From Erodium maritimum (lineage: Eukaryota; Streptophyta; Magnoliopsida; Geraniales; Geraniaceae), in assembly GCA_963921825.1 (NCBI GenBank), contig OY997593.1, positions 43,353,111 to 43,417,110 on the forward strand: a stretch of 64,000 nt of DNA. Reading direction: 5' to 3'. Shown here piece by piece: positions 23,376 to 35,087 of this stretch. How positions within the stretch are numbered: position 1 is the stretch's first letter; the number at the start of each line of letters is the position of its first letter. Made by a program: the position numbers and the translations under genes. The notes beneath the pieces are model-generated. The model saw only the letters and a list, made by a program, of their open reading frames with translations. It ran no database searches and was not told the origin of the DNA.

Positions 23376-23690
23376 AAGACACACCCAAAGTAAAGACACG
23401 GGTTCAACAACCTCACGGGCACTCATGGCCACCCAAGACACACCCAGAGTAAAGACACGGGTTCAACAACCCCACGGGCAGTCATGGCCACTCAAGACAC
23501 ACCAACAGTAAAGACACGGGTTCAACAACCCCACAGGCACTCACGGCCTCCCAACACACCAACAGTAAAACACGGGCTCTCATGACCACCCAAGACACAA
23601 CAGTAAAGTTTGGGCTCTCATGGCCACCCAAGACACAACAGTAAAGTACGGGCTCTCATGGCCACCCAAGACACAAATTACAAAACAACC
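23376..23690 (-). repeat. Minisatellite in LTR-A, B-like part
   Basis: Same unit family but with the GTAAAGACACGGGTTCAAC variant typical of LTR-B (28865 onward). Confidence 0.8.
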
Positions 23691-25328
23691 TCCGGGCATA
23701 AACAATGCCTCCAGCAGTTCTAATATCAACAGTTTCACAATCAACCTCCGGGCATGGTCACATGCCTCCAGTACTCCTAATATCGATAAGTTCGCAATCA
23801 ACCTCCGGGCATGGTCATATGCCTCCAGTAATTCTAACATCGATAAGTTCTCTGCTCCTACGACACTACTAAGTGTCACATGCAATTCTAATGTTCGATA
23901 ACCTACTTAACCCACGACACCCAATTGTCACATGCATTTCTAATATTCGATAACCTACTTAACCCACGACAACTAAGTGTCACATGCATTTCTACTGTTA
24001 ACTTTCCCTAGTCATGGCCGAGATCCGGCTACTTTTCCCTACCTCGTATGAAATCTCCAAAACCTAACCAACAAGCTCCGGCGTGATCTCAGTCACTCGC
24101 CTAGCTTCCCTTTCCCTCGGTCTGCAGCACGATCTAATAAGAACACAATTTTAGGGCACTTTAGACTCGCAGGAATAAATTGAAATTCAATAAACTTGAC
24201 GCCCAATTGTAACCCCGACAATGTCGATCACTCCCAAGCTCCCCAATTACTCAACATTGTCGATATTGGACCCGGAAAGGCCCGATTCGCCCGACATGGC
24301 GAATCTGCCCGGGTTTGAAAACGCCCTTCCGGGGCTCCGAAAATTCCCGTTTTCATTTCTACGGTCTTAGAATAATTCAAGGGTTCCTATGCGCTTGACG
24401 GATTCCAATTCCGACTTTCGAGTAATTTAATTAGCGTTTCAAGTTTCTAAACCCGTTAATTACAACTTTCACAATTTAATTCCAAATTTCGATCGGGTTG
24501 AAGATTAATTACTTGGGGAACGTTCTAAACCACCCGAACAGGAAAACCCGATACCCGGGCATGTGGGACCCACACGGCCACAATGGAAAAATTACTTTTT
24601 TGCCCCAAAACGTTCCTAACGAACCCCAAACCTCAACCCTTCATCTTTAAACCAATTCTAATCAAAACCCAACCATATTTGAATCGTTTAAACTCAAACC
24701 CTAAAATTCGAACTTAACAAAACGAAAATCGGTTAGGTGCTCACCGTAGAGAATGACGGTGTGAACTCGATTCTTCTATCGTAGAGACGATCCAACGGCT
24801 TGATCGACGGGAAAAGCCAAAACTCCAAACACCCCCTTCTTTTTTCTCTCTTCTTCTCCTTCTCCTTCTCTCTATTTTCTCTCTCCAAAAACCCACTTTT
24901 TTTCCAATATGGCCGAACATCACCATTTGGCTCATCTTTTGTATTTTTTCAAAAACACCCACCTTTATCATATTTACAAAACTAGCACCACCTTTCCATA
25001 TTTTGTTTTGTTCAATGTTACCTAACACCACCACATTGGTGACATGTGGCAAGATGGGTCCCACACCTTTTGGAAAATATCTCTTAGATATTTTTCAGTC
25101 AGATTCGCGAAATTCGGCCGTCTGGGGCCCCGAACGGGCACTTTTTACAAGAAATTACGAAACTTCACGGGCTACAAGGAAACGGCTCAACTAAGACTGC
25201 TGCGATGACGGCTAAGCTTTTTGGATCCAAAACGGTCCTCGAATGGACCAAAACGTCGCTCGGTTGACTTTTCCAACGAAAAGTCAACATTTCCCAAACT
25301 GATCAGAAAGTTGCCCTGAGTCCCCCGC

Positions 25329-25351
25329 AACTAAGAATGCTGCGATGACGA
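25329..25351 (-). other. Filler copy at the gag/LTR-A junction
   Basis: CAACTAAGAATGCTGCGATG here repeats, with one change, the CAACTAAGACTGCTGCGATG found 141 bp away at 25188. It sits exactly between truncated LTR-A and the end of gag, like filler DNA copied during break repair. Confidence 0.6.
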
Positions 25352-26650
25352 CTACTGACTCTGACGAGGGCGACCTCTGGGCGACTGCACGGTATACGAC
25401 TGCTGCGGCCGCTGCGCTGACGCTGCCATAATCGACTCAGGGCACCTTGCAACAACGTGCCCAACACGGTTGCACCGGAAACACCTCCTTTCGTCGGCCC
25501 TCGGCTCCGTGCCCTGGCCTGTACAGCTGGTCGCTGGTAGCGCCGCGGGCCCTCCTCCCATCGGAAACTCTCGAGAAAAGTGGCCTCGCTGCCCGCATGT
25601 AAAACATGGCGGCCCCCTCTCTGAGGCGACTGGTCCCACTGACGCCACAGACCCCACCTGTCTCGCTCCGCCCTGCTGAGCCTGTGGCCTGAAGAACCCC
25701 GTGGTCCTCTGCCTCATCGGGTCTCGGGACTCGGACTGCCCCGCATCACTGATCGGCCGCTGTCGAATCTCACGGGTCCTGGCCGCATCCCGGATGCCCT
25801 GCTCCACTGTCGCTGCAGTGTCCACGAGCTCCGTGTACTCCCGCAACCTCAGGGCGAGAACCTTTCTCCGAATCGCTGGCCTCAGTCCCCCCTCGAATCG
25901 CAGGCAACGGTTCTGCTCTGTCGCCACCATCTCTGGCGCGAATCTAGTCAGGGCCGTGAATCTGGCCTCGTATTCTGCCACTGACATCCCCTCCTGCTGC
26001 AGGTCCAGAAACTGCCGATGTCGGTCCAACCGAGCCGACTCAGGGAAGTACTGTGCCAGAAAGACCGTCTGAAAGATGCTGTAATTGTGCCCGACCCTGT
26101 CCCTCACACGCCTCCACCAGTGGTAGGCGATGTCCCTCAGCTGGTGAGCTGCAAAGGACACTCTTCTGCGGCCATCCTCGATACCTGAGGTGTCTAGGTC
26201 CCGCGTGACCTGCTCTAGGCATCTCTCGGCTATGTCGGGGTTCGGCTCACCGAAAAATGTAGGTATTGCTAGCTTCAGGAAGTCCAGTAGGGTCCGTGCC
26301 GTGTGGTCCTCTGCCTGAACGGGCCTCACTAGGACCGCTGCTGCCTCCGGAGCTGGCGATGCCGACTCTCGACTGGCGATGATCGCCACTAAGCTCTGTA
26401 CTGTCCTGGTCAGCTCGTCCAGGGCGGTAGTAGCAGGAGGGTCTGCGGCCGGCGGGACGCTGGGCGTGCCCGTAGAAGGTCCCGCGTCGCTCCTCCTGTC
26501 TTCTCCGACTGGAGTGCCCTGGGCCTCTGCGTACTCTGCGGGATCCACAGTGGGCACCCGTCCTAGTGTCCCTGCTGACCGTCCCCGCCTGCGTCGCGCG
26601 GGCGCTCGTCCCCGTGTTACCGCTGATCGCCCTCGTCTACCGCGAGCCAT
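25352..26650 (-). CDS. gag: Gypsy Gag polyprotein, 432 aa, intact
   Basis: An uninterrupted ORF. Residues 1-32 are very basic with a doubled RRGRSA(V/G)T motif. Residues about 80-100 could form a helix (LDELTRTVQSLVAII). The Retrotrans_gag capsid domain spans about 120-265 (YHWWRRV; then YFPESARLDRHRQFLDLQQE, MSVAEYEARFTAL, RFEGGLRPAIR). Two zinc knuckles follow: C349-FT-C-GQRG-H-FSRE-F362, where the last Cys is Phe, and an intact CFRCNRVGHVVARC at 390-403. It would form the particle shell and bind RNA. Unlike its own pol it has no stop or frameshift. The C-terminus (QSQ, stop) lies at a deletion junction, so the natural end may differ. Lineage is Gypsy, probably chromovirus (Tekay-like), not certain. 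Confidence 0.9.
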   Translation of the reverse strand: MARGRRGRSAVTRGRAPARRRRGRSAGTLGRVPTVDPAEYAEAQGTPVGEDRRSDAGPSTGTPSVPPAADPPATTALDELTRTVQSLVAIIASRESASPAPEAAAVLVRPVQAEDHTARTLLDFLKLAIPTFFGEPNPDIAERCLEQVTRDLDTSGIEDGRRRVSFAAHQLRDIAYHWWRRVRDRVGHNYSIFQTVFLAQYFPESARLDRHRQFLDLQQEGMSVAEYEARFTALTRFAPEMVATEQNRCLRFEGGLRPAIRRKVLALRLREYTELVDTAATVEQGIRDAARTREIRQRPISDAGQSESRDPMRQRTTGFFRPQAQQGGARQVGSVASVGPVASERGPPCFTCGQRGHFSREFPMGGGPAALPATSCTGQGTEPRADERRCFRCNRVGHVVARCPESIMAASAQRPQQSYTVQSPRGRPRQSQ

Positions 26651-27728
26651 GCGTCAGTATTCTCTGCACGGATACACGCAAACGTTCAATTTGCGAACTC
26701 ATATAATGACAACATGCTCAAATACGCTATCGTTCACACGGTCTACGTCTACCCCAACGTACTCGTTACTAAATGTCACACCGCTCACGCTATTTATACT
26801 TTTATTACAATAATACGTAAGCGAAACCTCAATTAAATCGCACAAACGTACACTAAGTGACGCAACGACAAACCTAACCGCACAACGAAACAAAAGATAA
26901 AGCCTCGGATTTCTCTGATCTGCTAAAGCCTCGGTCACCAAACCGCCCTCCAGGCCGCGCAGGCCTCGGCCACTAGGTCGCCCTCCAGGCCGCGGTGGCC
27001 TCGGCCACCAGGCCGCCCTCCAGGCCGCAGAGGCCTCGGCCACAAGGCCACCCTCCTGGCCCTCCTAACCCTCTGTTTTGCTAAGGCCTCAGCCACCAGA
27101 CTGCGGCCCAGGCCCTAGCAACGCTACTAGGCCTTTTTCCCTTCGTTTTAGACTCGAACCTTACCCCGTTTTAACCCTAAGAAACGCCTTAAACGACAAA
27201 CACGCTTGACCACCAATTTAACAACACACGTACAACAATTCAAGACAAAACACAAGTCTCCTAACCTCAATCACGAGCCAACACGGCCAGCCAACAACAA
27301 CACACGCCCACCGGGCCAACCAAAGTCACACACGCCCACAGGGCCAACCAAAGTCACACACGCCCACAGGGCCAACCAATTTAAAAACTTTCTCCACTTC
27401 ATTAAAAATCTCATTTCTTGACATCAGGTAGTTACAACCAAGTCCAGGCGTCCCCGAACTACATTGTACCCACTTGATATCAACACCGTAACACTCGACT
27501 ACAGGGGCGCCCCTGAGTCGAGTCGCGACAGTTTAAAAATGTTTCACGCAGCAACACACAAACATCATGCCAGTAACCCCGTACTGCACATACACACAAC
27601 CATAAACAAGACTCATATCACAACGGGTCTACACACGGTTCCGACCTGCGTACCCAACGCACGACGGGACTTTACTGACTAGACTCTCCCCACCTAATTG
27701 ACGTACGGTCCGAGGTGTGAAACCTTGA
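26651..27728 (-). other. Untranslated leader of the B-type element
   Basis: Lies between the primer site and gag. It includes three 29-bp repeats with CACACGCCCAC(A/C)GGGCCAACC at 27299-27380 and a GC-rich 35-bp array at 26928-27065. The part nearest the primer site is homologous to 31500-32115 in the outer element. Confidence 0.7.
26928..27065 (-). repeat. GC-rich 35-bp tandem repeat
   Basis: About four units of GGCCTCGGCCACCAGGCCGC followed by CCTCCAGGCCGCNNN. The central two are 35 bp each and nearly identical. Confidence 0.8.
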
Positions 27729-27740
27729 GCTCTGATACCA
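27729..27740 (-). other. Primer binding site next to LTR-B
   Basis: On the minus strand: LTR end GTGACA, spacer GCT, then TGGTATCAGAGC followed by TCAAGGTTTC, matching initiator tRNA-Met. It marks LTR-B as a 5' LTR. Confidence 0.9.
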
Positions 27741-28018
27741 AGCTGTCACGCCCCAATTTCAGTAAACCGAACTCAGGACGCGAACGTTTAAAACAATAAA
27801 ACACTTTGAAACCTTTTACATGAATCACTTTAAAATCACCATTTGTACATCAAAAATAATCATTTACAACTTAAAGGTACGTCCCAACTAATGGACAAAA
27901 AGTATGGTATACGCCGCTAGACTCAAAAGTAAACCCAGAATCCCGCTCCTAGCTCTTCAAGCTTTTGAAGCTCACCTAGTCCAACCTGCGACCGGTACCT
28001 GTAGGAAAAGCAGCTAGG

Positions 28019-28036
28019 GGTGAGCGTTCGCTCACC
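28019..28036 (-). other. Short hairpin in LTR-B
   Basis: GGTGAGCG-TT-CGCTCACC, identical to that in LTR-A and LTR-C. Confidence 0.7.
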
Positions 28037-28675
28037 ACCACGGATAACAGACTGACTACGGCATAATTAGCAGACAATGGCGGTAACACCAACAACAACC
28101 TCAACACCGGGGATCACTATCCCCAAACTCAAGTAACCCGACTGACACACACACACTGATACTTTCCTCAACCGACTCAACGCTCGGACACGTAAAGTAG
28201 ACCCGACTCAACGATCGACGACATCCTCCAAAGACACGACAGACCACCACGCAACACCCAAGATCACAAAGGATCACACACCAAACAAGATCACAACGGA
28301 TTGCGCTCCAGCTGCTCAGTAACCTCTCTCACTCACGCGCTTTGCCAGTCCCGGTCAGGCCAGGCGGACGACCTGTCTAAGTAACCTCTCTCACTCACGC
28401 GCTTCCCCGACACAAAGTCGGGCCAGGCGGTCGACATGTCTCAGTAACCTCTCTCACTTACGCGCTTTGCCAGTCCCGGTCAGGCCAGGCGGTCGACAGG
28501 TCTCACTCACGCGCTTTGCCTGTCCCGGTCAGGCCAGGCGGTCGACCTGTCTCACTCACGCGCTTTGCCAGTCCCTGTCAGGCCAGGCGGTCGACCTGTC
28601 TCAGTAACCACAATCACAACCACAAGCAAGTTCAACAAACAACAACAACGCAGGTTCAACAGTCCACATGCACTC

Positions 28676-29120
28676 ATGGCCACCCAAGACACACCGACAG
28701 TAACTCACGGGCTCAACGACCCCATGGCACTTAAGGCTACCCAAGATACACCAACAGTAACTCATGGGCTCAACAACCCCACAGGCACTCACGGCCTCCC
28801 AAGACACACCAACAGTAACTCACGGGTTCAACAACCCCACGGGCACTCATGGCCACCCAAGACACACCCACAGTAAAGACACGGGTTCAACAACCCCACG
28901 GGTAGTCATGGCCACCCAAGACATACCCACAGTAAAGACACGGGTTCAACAACCCCACGGGAACTCATGGCCACTCAAGACACACCAATAGTAAAGACAC
29001 GAGTTCAACAACCCCACAGGCACTCACGGCCTCCCAAGACACCAACAGTAAAACACGGGCTCTCATGGCCACCCAAGACACAACAGTAAAGTACGGGCTC
29101 TCATGGCCACCCAAGACAGA
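28676..29120 (-). repeat. Minisatellite in LTR-B
   Basis: About seven units of ~60 bp with ACTCATGGCCACCCAAGACA and CAACAACCCCACGGG motifs. Confidence 0.85.
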
Positions 29121-30882
29121 AATTACACAGACAACCTCCGGGCATAAACAATGCCTCCAGCAGTTCTAATATCAACAGTTTCACAATCAACCTCCGGGCA
29201 TGGTCATATGCCTCCAGTACTCCTAATATCGATAAGTTCGCAATCAACCTCCGGGCATGGTCATATGCCTCCAGTAATTCTAACATCGATAAGTTCTCTG
29301 CTCCTACGACACTACTAAGTGTCACATGCAATTCTAATGTTCGATAACCTACTTAACCCACGACACCCAATTGTCACATGCATTTCTAATATTCGATAAC
29401 CTACTTAACCCACGACAACTAAGTGTCACATGCATTTCTACTGTTAACTTTCCCTAGTCAGAGCCGAGATCCGGCTACTTTTCCCTACCTCCTATGAAAT
29501 CTCCAAAAGATAACCAACAAGCTCCGGCGTGATCTAATAAGAACACAATTTTAGGGCACTTTAGACTCGCAGGAATAAACTAAAATTCAATAAACTTGAC
29601 GCCCAAATGTAACCCCGACAATGTCGATCACTCCCAAACTCCCCAATTACTCGACATTGTCGATATTGGACCCGGTAAGGCCCGATTCGCCCGACATGGC
29701 GAATCTGCCCGGGTTTTGAAAACGCCCTTCCGGGGCTCCGAAAATTCCCGTTTTCATTTCTACGGTCTTAGAATAATTCAAGGGTTCCTATGCGCTTGAC
29801 GGATTCCAATTCCGACTTTCGAGTAATTTAATTAGCGTTTCAAGTTTCTAAACCCGTTAATTACAACTTTCACAATTTAATTCCAAATTTCGATCCAGTT
29901 GAAGATTAATTACTTGGGGAACGTTCTAAACCACCCGAACACGAAAACCCGATACCCGGGCATGTGGGCCCCACACGGCCACAATGGAAAAATTACCTTT
30001 TTGCCCCAAAATGTTCCTAACGAACCCCAAACATCAACCCTTCATCTTTAAACCAATTCGAACCAAAACCCAACCATGTTTGAATCGTTTAAACTCAAAC
30101 CCTAAAATTCGAACTTAACAAAACGAAAATCGGTTAGGTGCTCACCGTAGAGAATGACGGTGTGAACTTGATTCTTCAATCGTTGAGACAATCCAACGGC
30201 TTGATCGACGGGAAAAGCCAAAACTCCAAACACCCCCTTCTCTTTTCTCTCTTCTTCTCCTTCTCCTTCTCCTTCTCTCTATTTTCTCTCTCCAAAAACC
30301 CAATTTTTTTCCAATATGGCCGAACATCACCATTTGCCTCATCTTTTGTATTTTTTCAAAAACACCCACCTTTATCATATTTACAAAACTAACACCACAT
30401 TTCCATATTTTGTTTTGATCAATGTTACTTAACACCACCACATTGGTGACATGTGGCAAGACGGGTCCCACACCTTTTGGAAAATATCTCCTAGACATTT
30501 TTCAGTCAGATTCGCGAAATTCGGCCGTCTAGGGCCCCGAACGGGCACTTTTTACAAGAAATTATGAAACTTCACGGGCTACAAGGAAACGGCTCAACTA
30601 AGACTACTGCGACGACGGCTAAGATTTTTGGATCCAAAACTGTCCTCGAATGGACCAAAACGTCGCTCGGTTGACTTTTCCAGCGAAAAGTCAACATTTC
30701 CCAAACTGATCAGAAAGTTGCCGTGAGTCCCCCGGAACTCACTTTGGTCGATATCGGGGTCAACTTCAGTCTGGTATGACCCTCGGGGTCAAATTTGGGT
30801 TCATTTAAGTGTCTGTCGAATTTTTTTAAATTTTCCTGTTTTTCGCAGGTTTGACTGGCGTTGACCAGGAGTGGTTATTACA

Positions 30883-32115
30883 GGAACCTCGAAACAAGGA
30901 TTATGTTCTCAATTCAGCAAATCACTATTGCCCACAACCTTAATACCCCAATTACCCGATCACGTAGGGAAACCTCAAAACGGGGATCACGCTCTCAACT
31001 AAGCAAACACTATTGCTCACATTATCAATACCCCAATAATCCAATCACATAAGGAAACCTCAAATAACCCACTCACGTGAAGGAAACCTCAACCCATCCG
31101 TTCACGTGAGGGAAACCTCGAACACCCGTTCACATAGGGAAACCTAGTTCGTATGGCGCCGCAGCGCACCAACCCTAACCCCTCTCCGTGGTGAGACTCT
31201 CACATCGAGGCGCTGTATCACTACCGCAGGTTATTGATGAGTCTCAAACCCAAGACCTCATCCCTTAACACCAAACTTACGACCTCTACAACAACCACCA
31301 CCCGGAACTCCGCCACGCAAAACCAACACTCAAACTGCACAATCAAGACGGTGGAATAGACAGGGATCACGGATCCGTGACAGACCCCGTCACGGTTGGG
31401 GTCACAGAGCCGTGACGAAGGCCTAAAGTTTGCAAAAACGCTCTGGTCCGTCACGGATCCGTGACAAGATCTGTGACGTTCGCGCAGACCTGTTTTCCGA
31501 ATTCGTTTCAACCTCGATCCTTACCCCGTTTTAACCCTAAAAATAGCCTCAAACGACACACACGCTTGACCAACAATTCGACATCACACGCACCACGACT
31601 CACAGACAAAATCAAATCAACCAACCTCAATCACAAGAAGACAAGGCCAACAGCACAACACACGCCCACCGGGCCAACCAAAGTCGAAATACGCCCACCG
31701 GGCAACAACCTAAACATACGCCCACAAGGCAAATCAAGTTTAAAACACGCCCACAGGGCCAACAAATTTTAAAACATTCTCCTTTTCATTTTAAAACCTC
31801 ATTTCTTGACATCACGTAGTTACAAACCGGTCCAGGCGTCCCCGAACTACATTGTACCCATTGATGTCAACACCGTCGCGTTCGACTACAGGAGCGCTCT
31901 TGAGTCGAGTCGCGACAGCTTAAAAACGTTTCACGCAGCACACACAATCAGTATGCCAACAATAAAAATACTACACATACGCACAAACACCAACAGGACT
32001 CGAAACACCACGGGTCTACACACGGTTTCCGACTTCGTACCCAACGCACGACGGGACTTTACTAACTAGACTCTCCCCACCTAATTGACGTACAGTCCGA
32101 GGTGTGAAACCTCGA
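30883..32115 (-). other. Internal fragment of the outer C-type Gypsy element
   Basis: Positions 31500-32115 resemble the leader at 27140-27728. Positions 30883-31260 match, in reverse, a segment inside the right-hand LTR (63124-63660): a tRNA-like B box (GGTTTGAGACTC here), repeats of GAGGTTTCC with CACGTGA, and GAGAACATAATCC. No gag is left and no polypurine tract precedes LTR-B at 30882, consistent with LTR-B being inserted rather than this element's own 3' LTR. Confidence 0.6.
31367..31464. repeat. Paired perfect palindromes TCACGGATCCGTGA
   Basis: The same 14-bp perfect palindrome occurs at 31367-31380 and 31451-31464, with degenerate relatives (GTCACGG, TCACAGAGCCGTGA) between them. Confidence 0.85.
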
Positions 32116-32127
32116 GCTCTGATACCA
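32116..32127 (-). other. Primer binding site next to LTR-C
   Basis: Minus strand TGGTATCAGAGC after LTR-C with the same spacer GCT, so LTR-C is the 5' LTR of the outer element. Confidence 0.9.
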
Positions 32128-32302
32128 AGCTGTCATGCCCTAATTTCAGTAAACTCAAAAGCACGTCCCAACAAGTGGACAAAATGCAAGGTATACGTCG
32201 CTAGACTCAAAAGTAAACCCAGAATCCCGCTCCTAGCTCTTCAGGCTTCGGGAGCTCACCTAGTCCAACCTGCGACCGGTACCTGTAGGAAAAGCAGCTA
32301 GG

Positions 32303-32320
32303 GGTGAGCGTTCGCTCACC
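32303..32320 (-). other. Short hairpin in LTR-C
   Basis: GGTGAGCG-TT-CGCTCACC, same as in LTR-A and LTR-B. Confidence 0.7.
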
Positions 32321-32939
32321 ACCACAGATAACAGACTGACTACGACTTACTTAGCAAACAATGTTGGTAACACCAACAACAACCCAAACACCGGGGATCA
32401 CTATCCCCAACTCAAGTACTCCGACCGACACACACACACTGTTACTTTCCTCAACCGACTCAACACTCAGACACGTAAGGTAGACCCGACACAACGATTG
32501 ACGACCTCCTCCCAAGACACGACAGACAACCACGCAACACCCAAGATCACAAAGGATCACACACCAAACAAGATCACAAAGGATCGCACGCCAGCTGCTC
32601 AATAACCCTTCTCTATCTCGCCCTTTACCGATCCCAGTCAGGTCAGGCGGTCGACCTGTCGTGCAACTTCTCCCGATCTCAGTCGGGAGGCTAGCCCACA
32701 ACCTCTCCCCTACCGCCGATCTTAGTCGGGAGGCTAGCCACACCCACGCGCACCTTCTCCCGATCCTGGTCGGGAGGCTTGCCCACAACCTCTCCCCTAC
32801 CCTTGATCTCAGTCGGGTGGCTAGCCACACCTCACGCAACTTCCCCGACACAAAGTCGGGTCTCCAACCTCAGGTAACCACAATCACAATCACAAGCAAA
32901 GTTCGACGAATAGCAACAACCCAGGTTCAACACTCCACA

Positions 32940-33310
32940 GGCACTCATGGCCACCCAAGACTCTAACAGTAAAGCACGGACTCAACAACCCCACGGGCAC
33001 TCACGACCTCCCAAGACACACCAACAGTAACTCACGGGCTCAACAACCCCACGGGCACTCACGGCCTCCCAAGACACACCGACAATAACTCACGGGCTCA
33101 ACAACCCCACGGGCACTCATGGCCTCCCAAGACACAACGACAATAACTCACGGGCTCAACAACCCCACGGTAACTCATGGCCACCCATGACACCAACAGT
33201 AAAACACGGGCTCTCATGGCCACCCTAGACACCAATAGTAAAACACGGGCTCTCATGGCCACCCAAGACACAATAGTAAAGTACGGGCTCTCATGGCCAT
33301 CCAAGACACA
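32940..33310 (-). repeat. Minisatellite in LTR-C
   Basis: About six to seven ~60-bp units of the CAACAACCCCACGGG and CCAAGACAC family, shortening to ~48-bp units from 33185. Confidence 0.82.
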
Positions 33311-35087
33311 ACGATAGTTCACAATCAACCTCCGGGCATAACCAATGCCTCCAGCAGTTCTAATATCAACAGGCTCACAATCAACCTCCGGGCATAACCG
33401 AATGCCTCCAGTAGTCTAATAACGATAGTTCACAATCAACCTCCGGGCATGGTCATATGCCTCCAGTAATTCTACTATCGATAAGTTCACTGCTCCTACG
33501 ACACTACTAAGTGTCACATGCATTTCTAATGTTCGATACGTTCCCGTATCATACGACACTACCCGGTGTCGCCTGCCTTTCTAATATTCGATAAACTTAC
33601 TTAACCCACGACACCCTGGTGTCACATGCATTTCTACTGTTAACTTTCCCTAATCAGGGCCGAGATCTGGCTACTTTTCCCTACCTCTTGAAGCGTGTCA
33701 AACCCGATACTCTTACTCCGGCAAAGCTCCATAATTCCCGCTTAGCCTCCTATTTCCACGGTAGGCGACACGGTCTACAATCATTACAATTAACACACTT
33801 TTTAAGTAAGCAGGCGAAACCCGAATTTAAAGTATTAAACGCCCAAATTCAACCCCGACAATGTCGATCACTTCCAAACTTCCCAATTACTCGACATTGT
33901 CGATAATGTGCTCGGAAAAGCCCGATTCGCTCGACATGGCGAATCTGCCCGGGTTTTGAAAACGTCCTTCCGGGGCTCTGAAAATTCTCGTTTTTGTTTC
34001 TACGGTCTTAGAATAATTCAAGGGTTCCTATGCCCTCGACGGAATCCAATTCCGACTTCCGAGTAATTTAATTAGCGTTTAAAGTGTCTACACCCATCAA
34101 TAACAACTTTCACAATTTAATTCCAAATTTCGATCCGGGTGTGGATTAACTACTTGGGGATCATCCTAAACCACCCGAACACGAAAACCCGATACCCGGG
34201 CATGTGGGCCCCACCCGGCCAAACGTTCCTAACGAACCCCAAACCTCAACCATTCATCTTTAAACCAATCTTAAACAAAACCCAACCTTAATCAAACCGT
34301 TTAAAGTCAAACCAAAAAATTCGAACGTTCCAAAATGAAAATCGGTTAGGTTCTCACCGTAGGAAATATCGATGTGAGCTCGATTCTTTTATCGTTGAGA
34401 CGAACCACCGATTTGATCGACGAGAAACGTCACAAATTCCCCCAACCTCTTCTCTTTTTCTCTCTTCCTTCTCTCTTATTTTCTCTCTCTAAAAACTCTT
34501 TTTTTTCTTCTGATTGAAATGCTTGGCCGAGACAACATATGGTCTTCCTTTTGTTTTAATTCAAAACCACACAACTTTCCATAATTACAAAACTAACCTC
34601 ATCTTTCACTTACTTTAGTTTTGTTCAAAAAACCTAACACCACCACTTGTGTGACATGTGGCAAGTGGGTCCCACACCTTTTTGGAAAATATCTTCTAGA
34701 TATTTTTCAGTCAGATTCGCGAAATTCGGTCGTCTTGGGCCCCGAACGGGCACTTTTCCCAAGAAATCACGAAACTTCACGGGCTACAAGGAAACGGCTC
34801 AACTAAGACCGCTGCGACGACGGCTAAGCTTTTTGGATCCAAAACGGTCCTCGAATGGACCAAAACGTCGCTCGGTTGACTTATCCAACGAAAAGTCAAC
34901 ATTTTCCAAATTGGTCAGAAAGTTGCCCTGAGTCCCCCGAAACTCACTTTGGTCGATATCGGGGTCAACTTAAGTCCGGTATGACCCTCGGGGTCAAATT
35001 TAGGTTCATTTAAGTGCCTGTCCAAAAAATTTAAATTTTCGCGTTTTTCGCAGATTTGATTGGCGTTGACCGGGAGTGGTTATTACA

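Larger units (their letters stand above)
21103..25328 (-). repeat. LTR-A, chimeric 3' LTR with internal duplication
   Basis: Ends (minus strand) GGGGCGTGACA at 21103. Positions 21103-23375 track LTR-C; 23376-25328 track LTR-B, with a junction in a short GACACACCCA homology at about 23374-23390. As a result the minisatellite and hairpin region is present twice (22020-23375 and 23376-24600). The first ~165 bp of the LTR are missing at 25328, where it abuts the gag side. Confidence 0.82.
27744..30882 (-). repeat. LTR-B (3139 bp)
   Basis: On the minus strand it opens TGTAATAACCACTCCTGGTC at 30882 and ends GGGGCGTGACA at 27744. It is unusually long for its family type. It contains a GA-rich tract (about 30236-30300), a donor-like CGGTGAGCACC (about 30139-30149), hairpin arrays (29160-29460), a minisatellite (28676-29120), five ~60-bp GGTCGAC/CCAGTCC repeats (28370-28600) and the GGTGAGCG hairpin. 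Confidence 0.9.
21103..35087 (-). mobile_element. Three-LTR Gypsy complex, nested and deleted
   Basis: The outer ends are TGTCACG (21103) and ATTACA (35087), flanked by the same 5 bp AATGG at 21098-21102 and 35088-35092. Reading on the minus strand: LTR-C, primer site, leader fragment, LTR-B, primer site, leader, intact gag, then LTR-A. No protease, reverse transcriptase, RNase H or integrase remains. The left part of LTR-A resembles LTR-C and its right part resembles LTR-B. The simplest history is a C-type element inserted at AATGG, a B-type relative inserted inside it, then deletions that fused the two 3' LTRs and removed pol. Confidence 0.85.
32131..35087 (-). repeat. LTR-C (2957 bp), outer 5' LTR
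   Basis: On the minus strand it opens TGTAATAACCACTCCCGGTC at 35087 and ends GGGCATGACA at 32131, followed by the primer site. Compared with LTR-A it lacks about 104 bp just inside its 3' end (CAGTAAAC joined to TCAAAAGCACG at about 32148-32155). Flanked outside by the AATGG duplication. Confidence 0.9.

Noticed and set aside
25701-26072. 123-aa plus-strand ORF
   Set aside because: Antisense shadow of the Gypsy gag.
28370-28600. Regular spaced repeats resembling a CRISPR array
   Set aside because: Units are imperfect, spacers are also repeated, and the sequence is in a plant Gypsy LTR.
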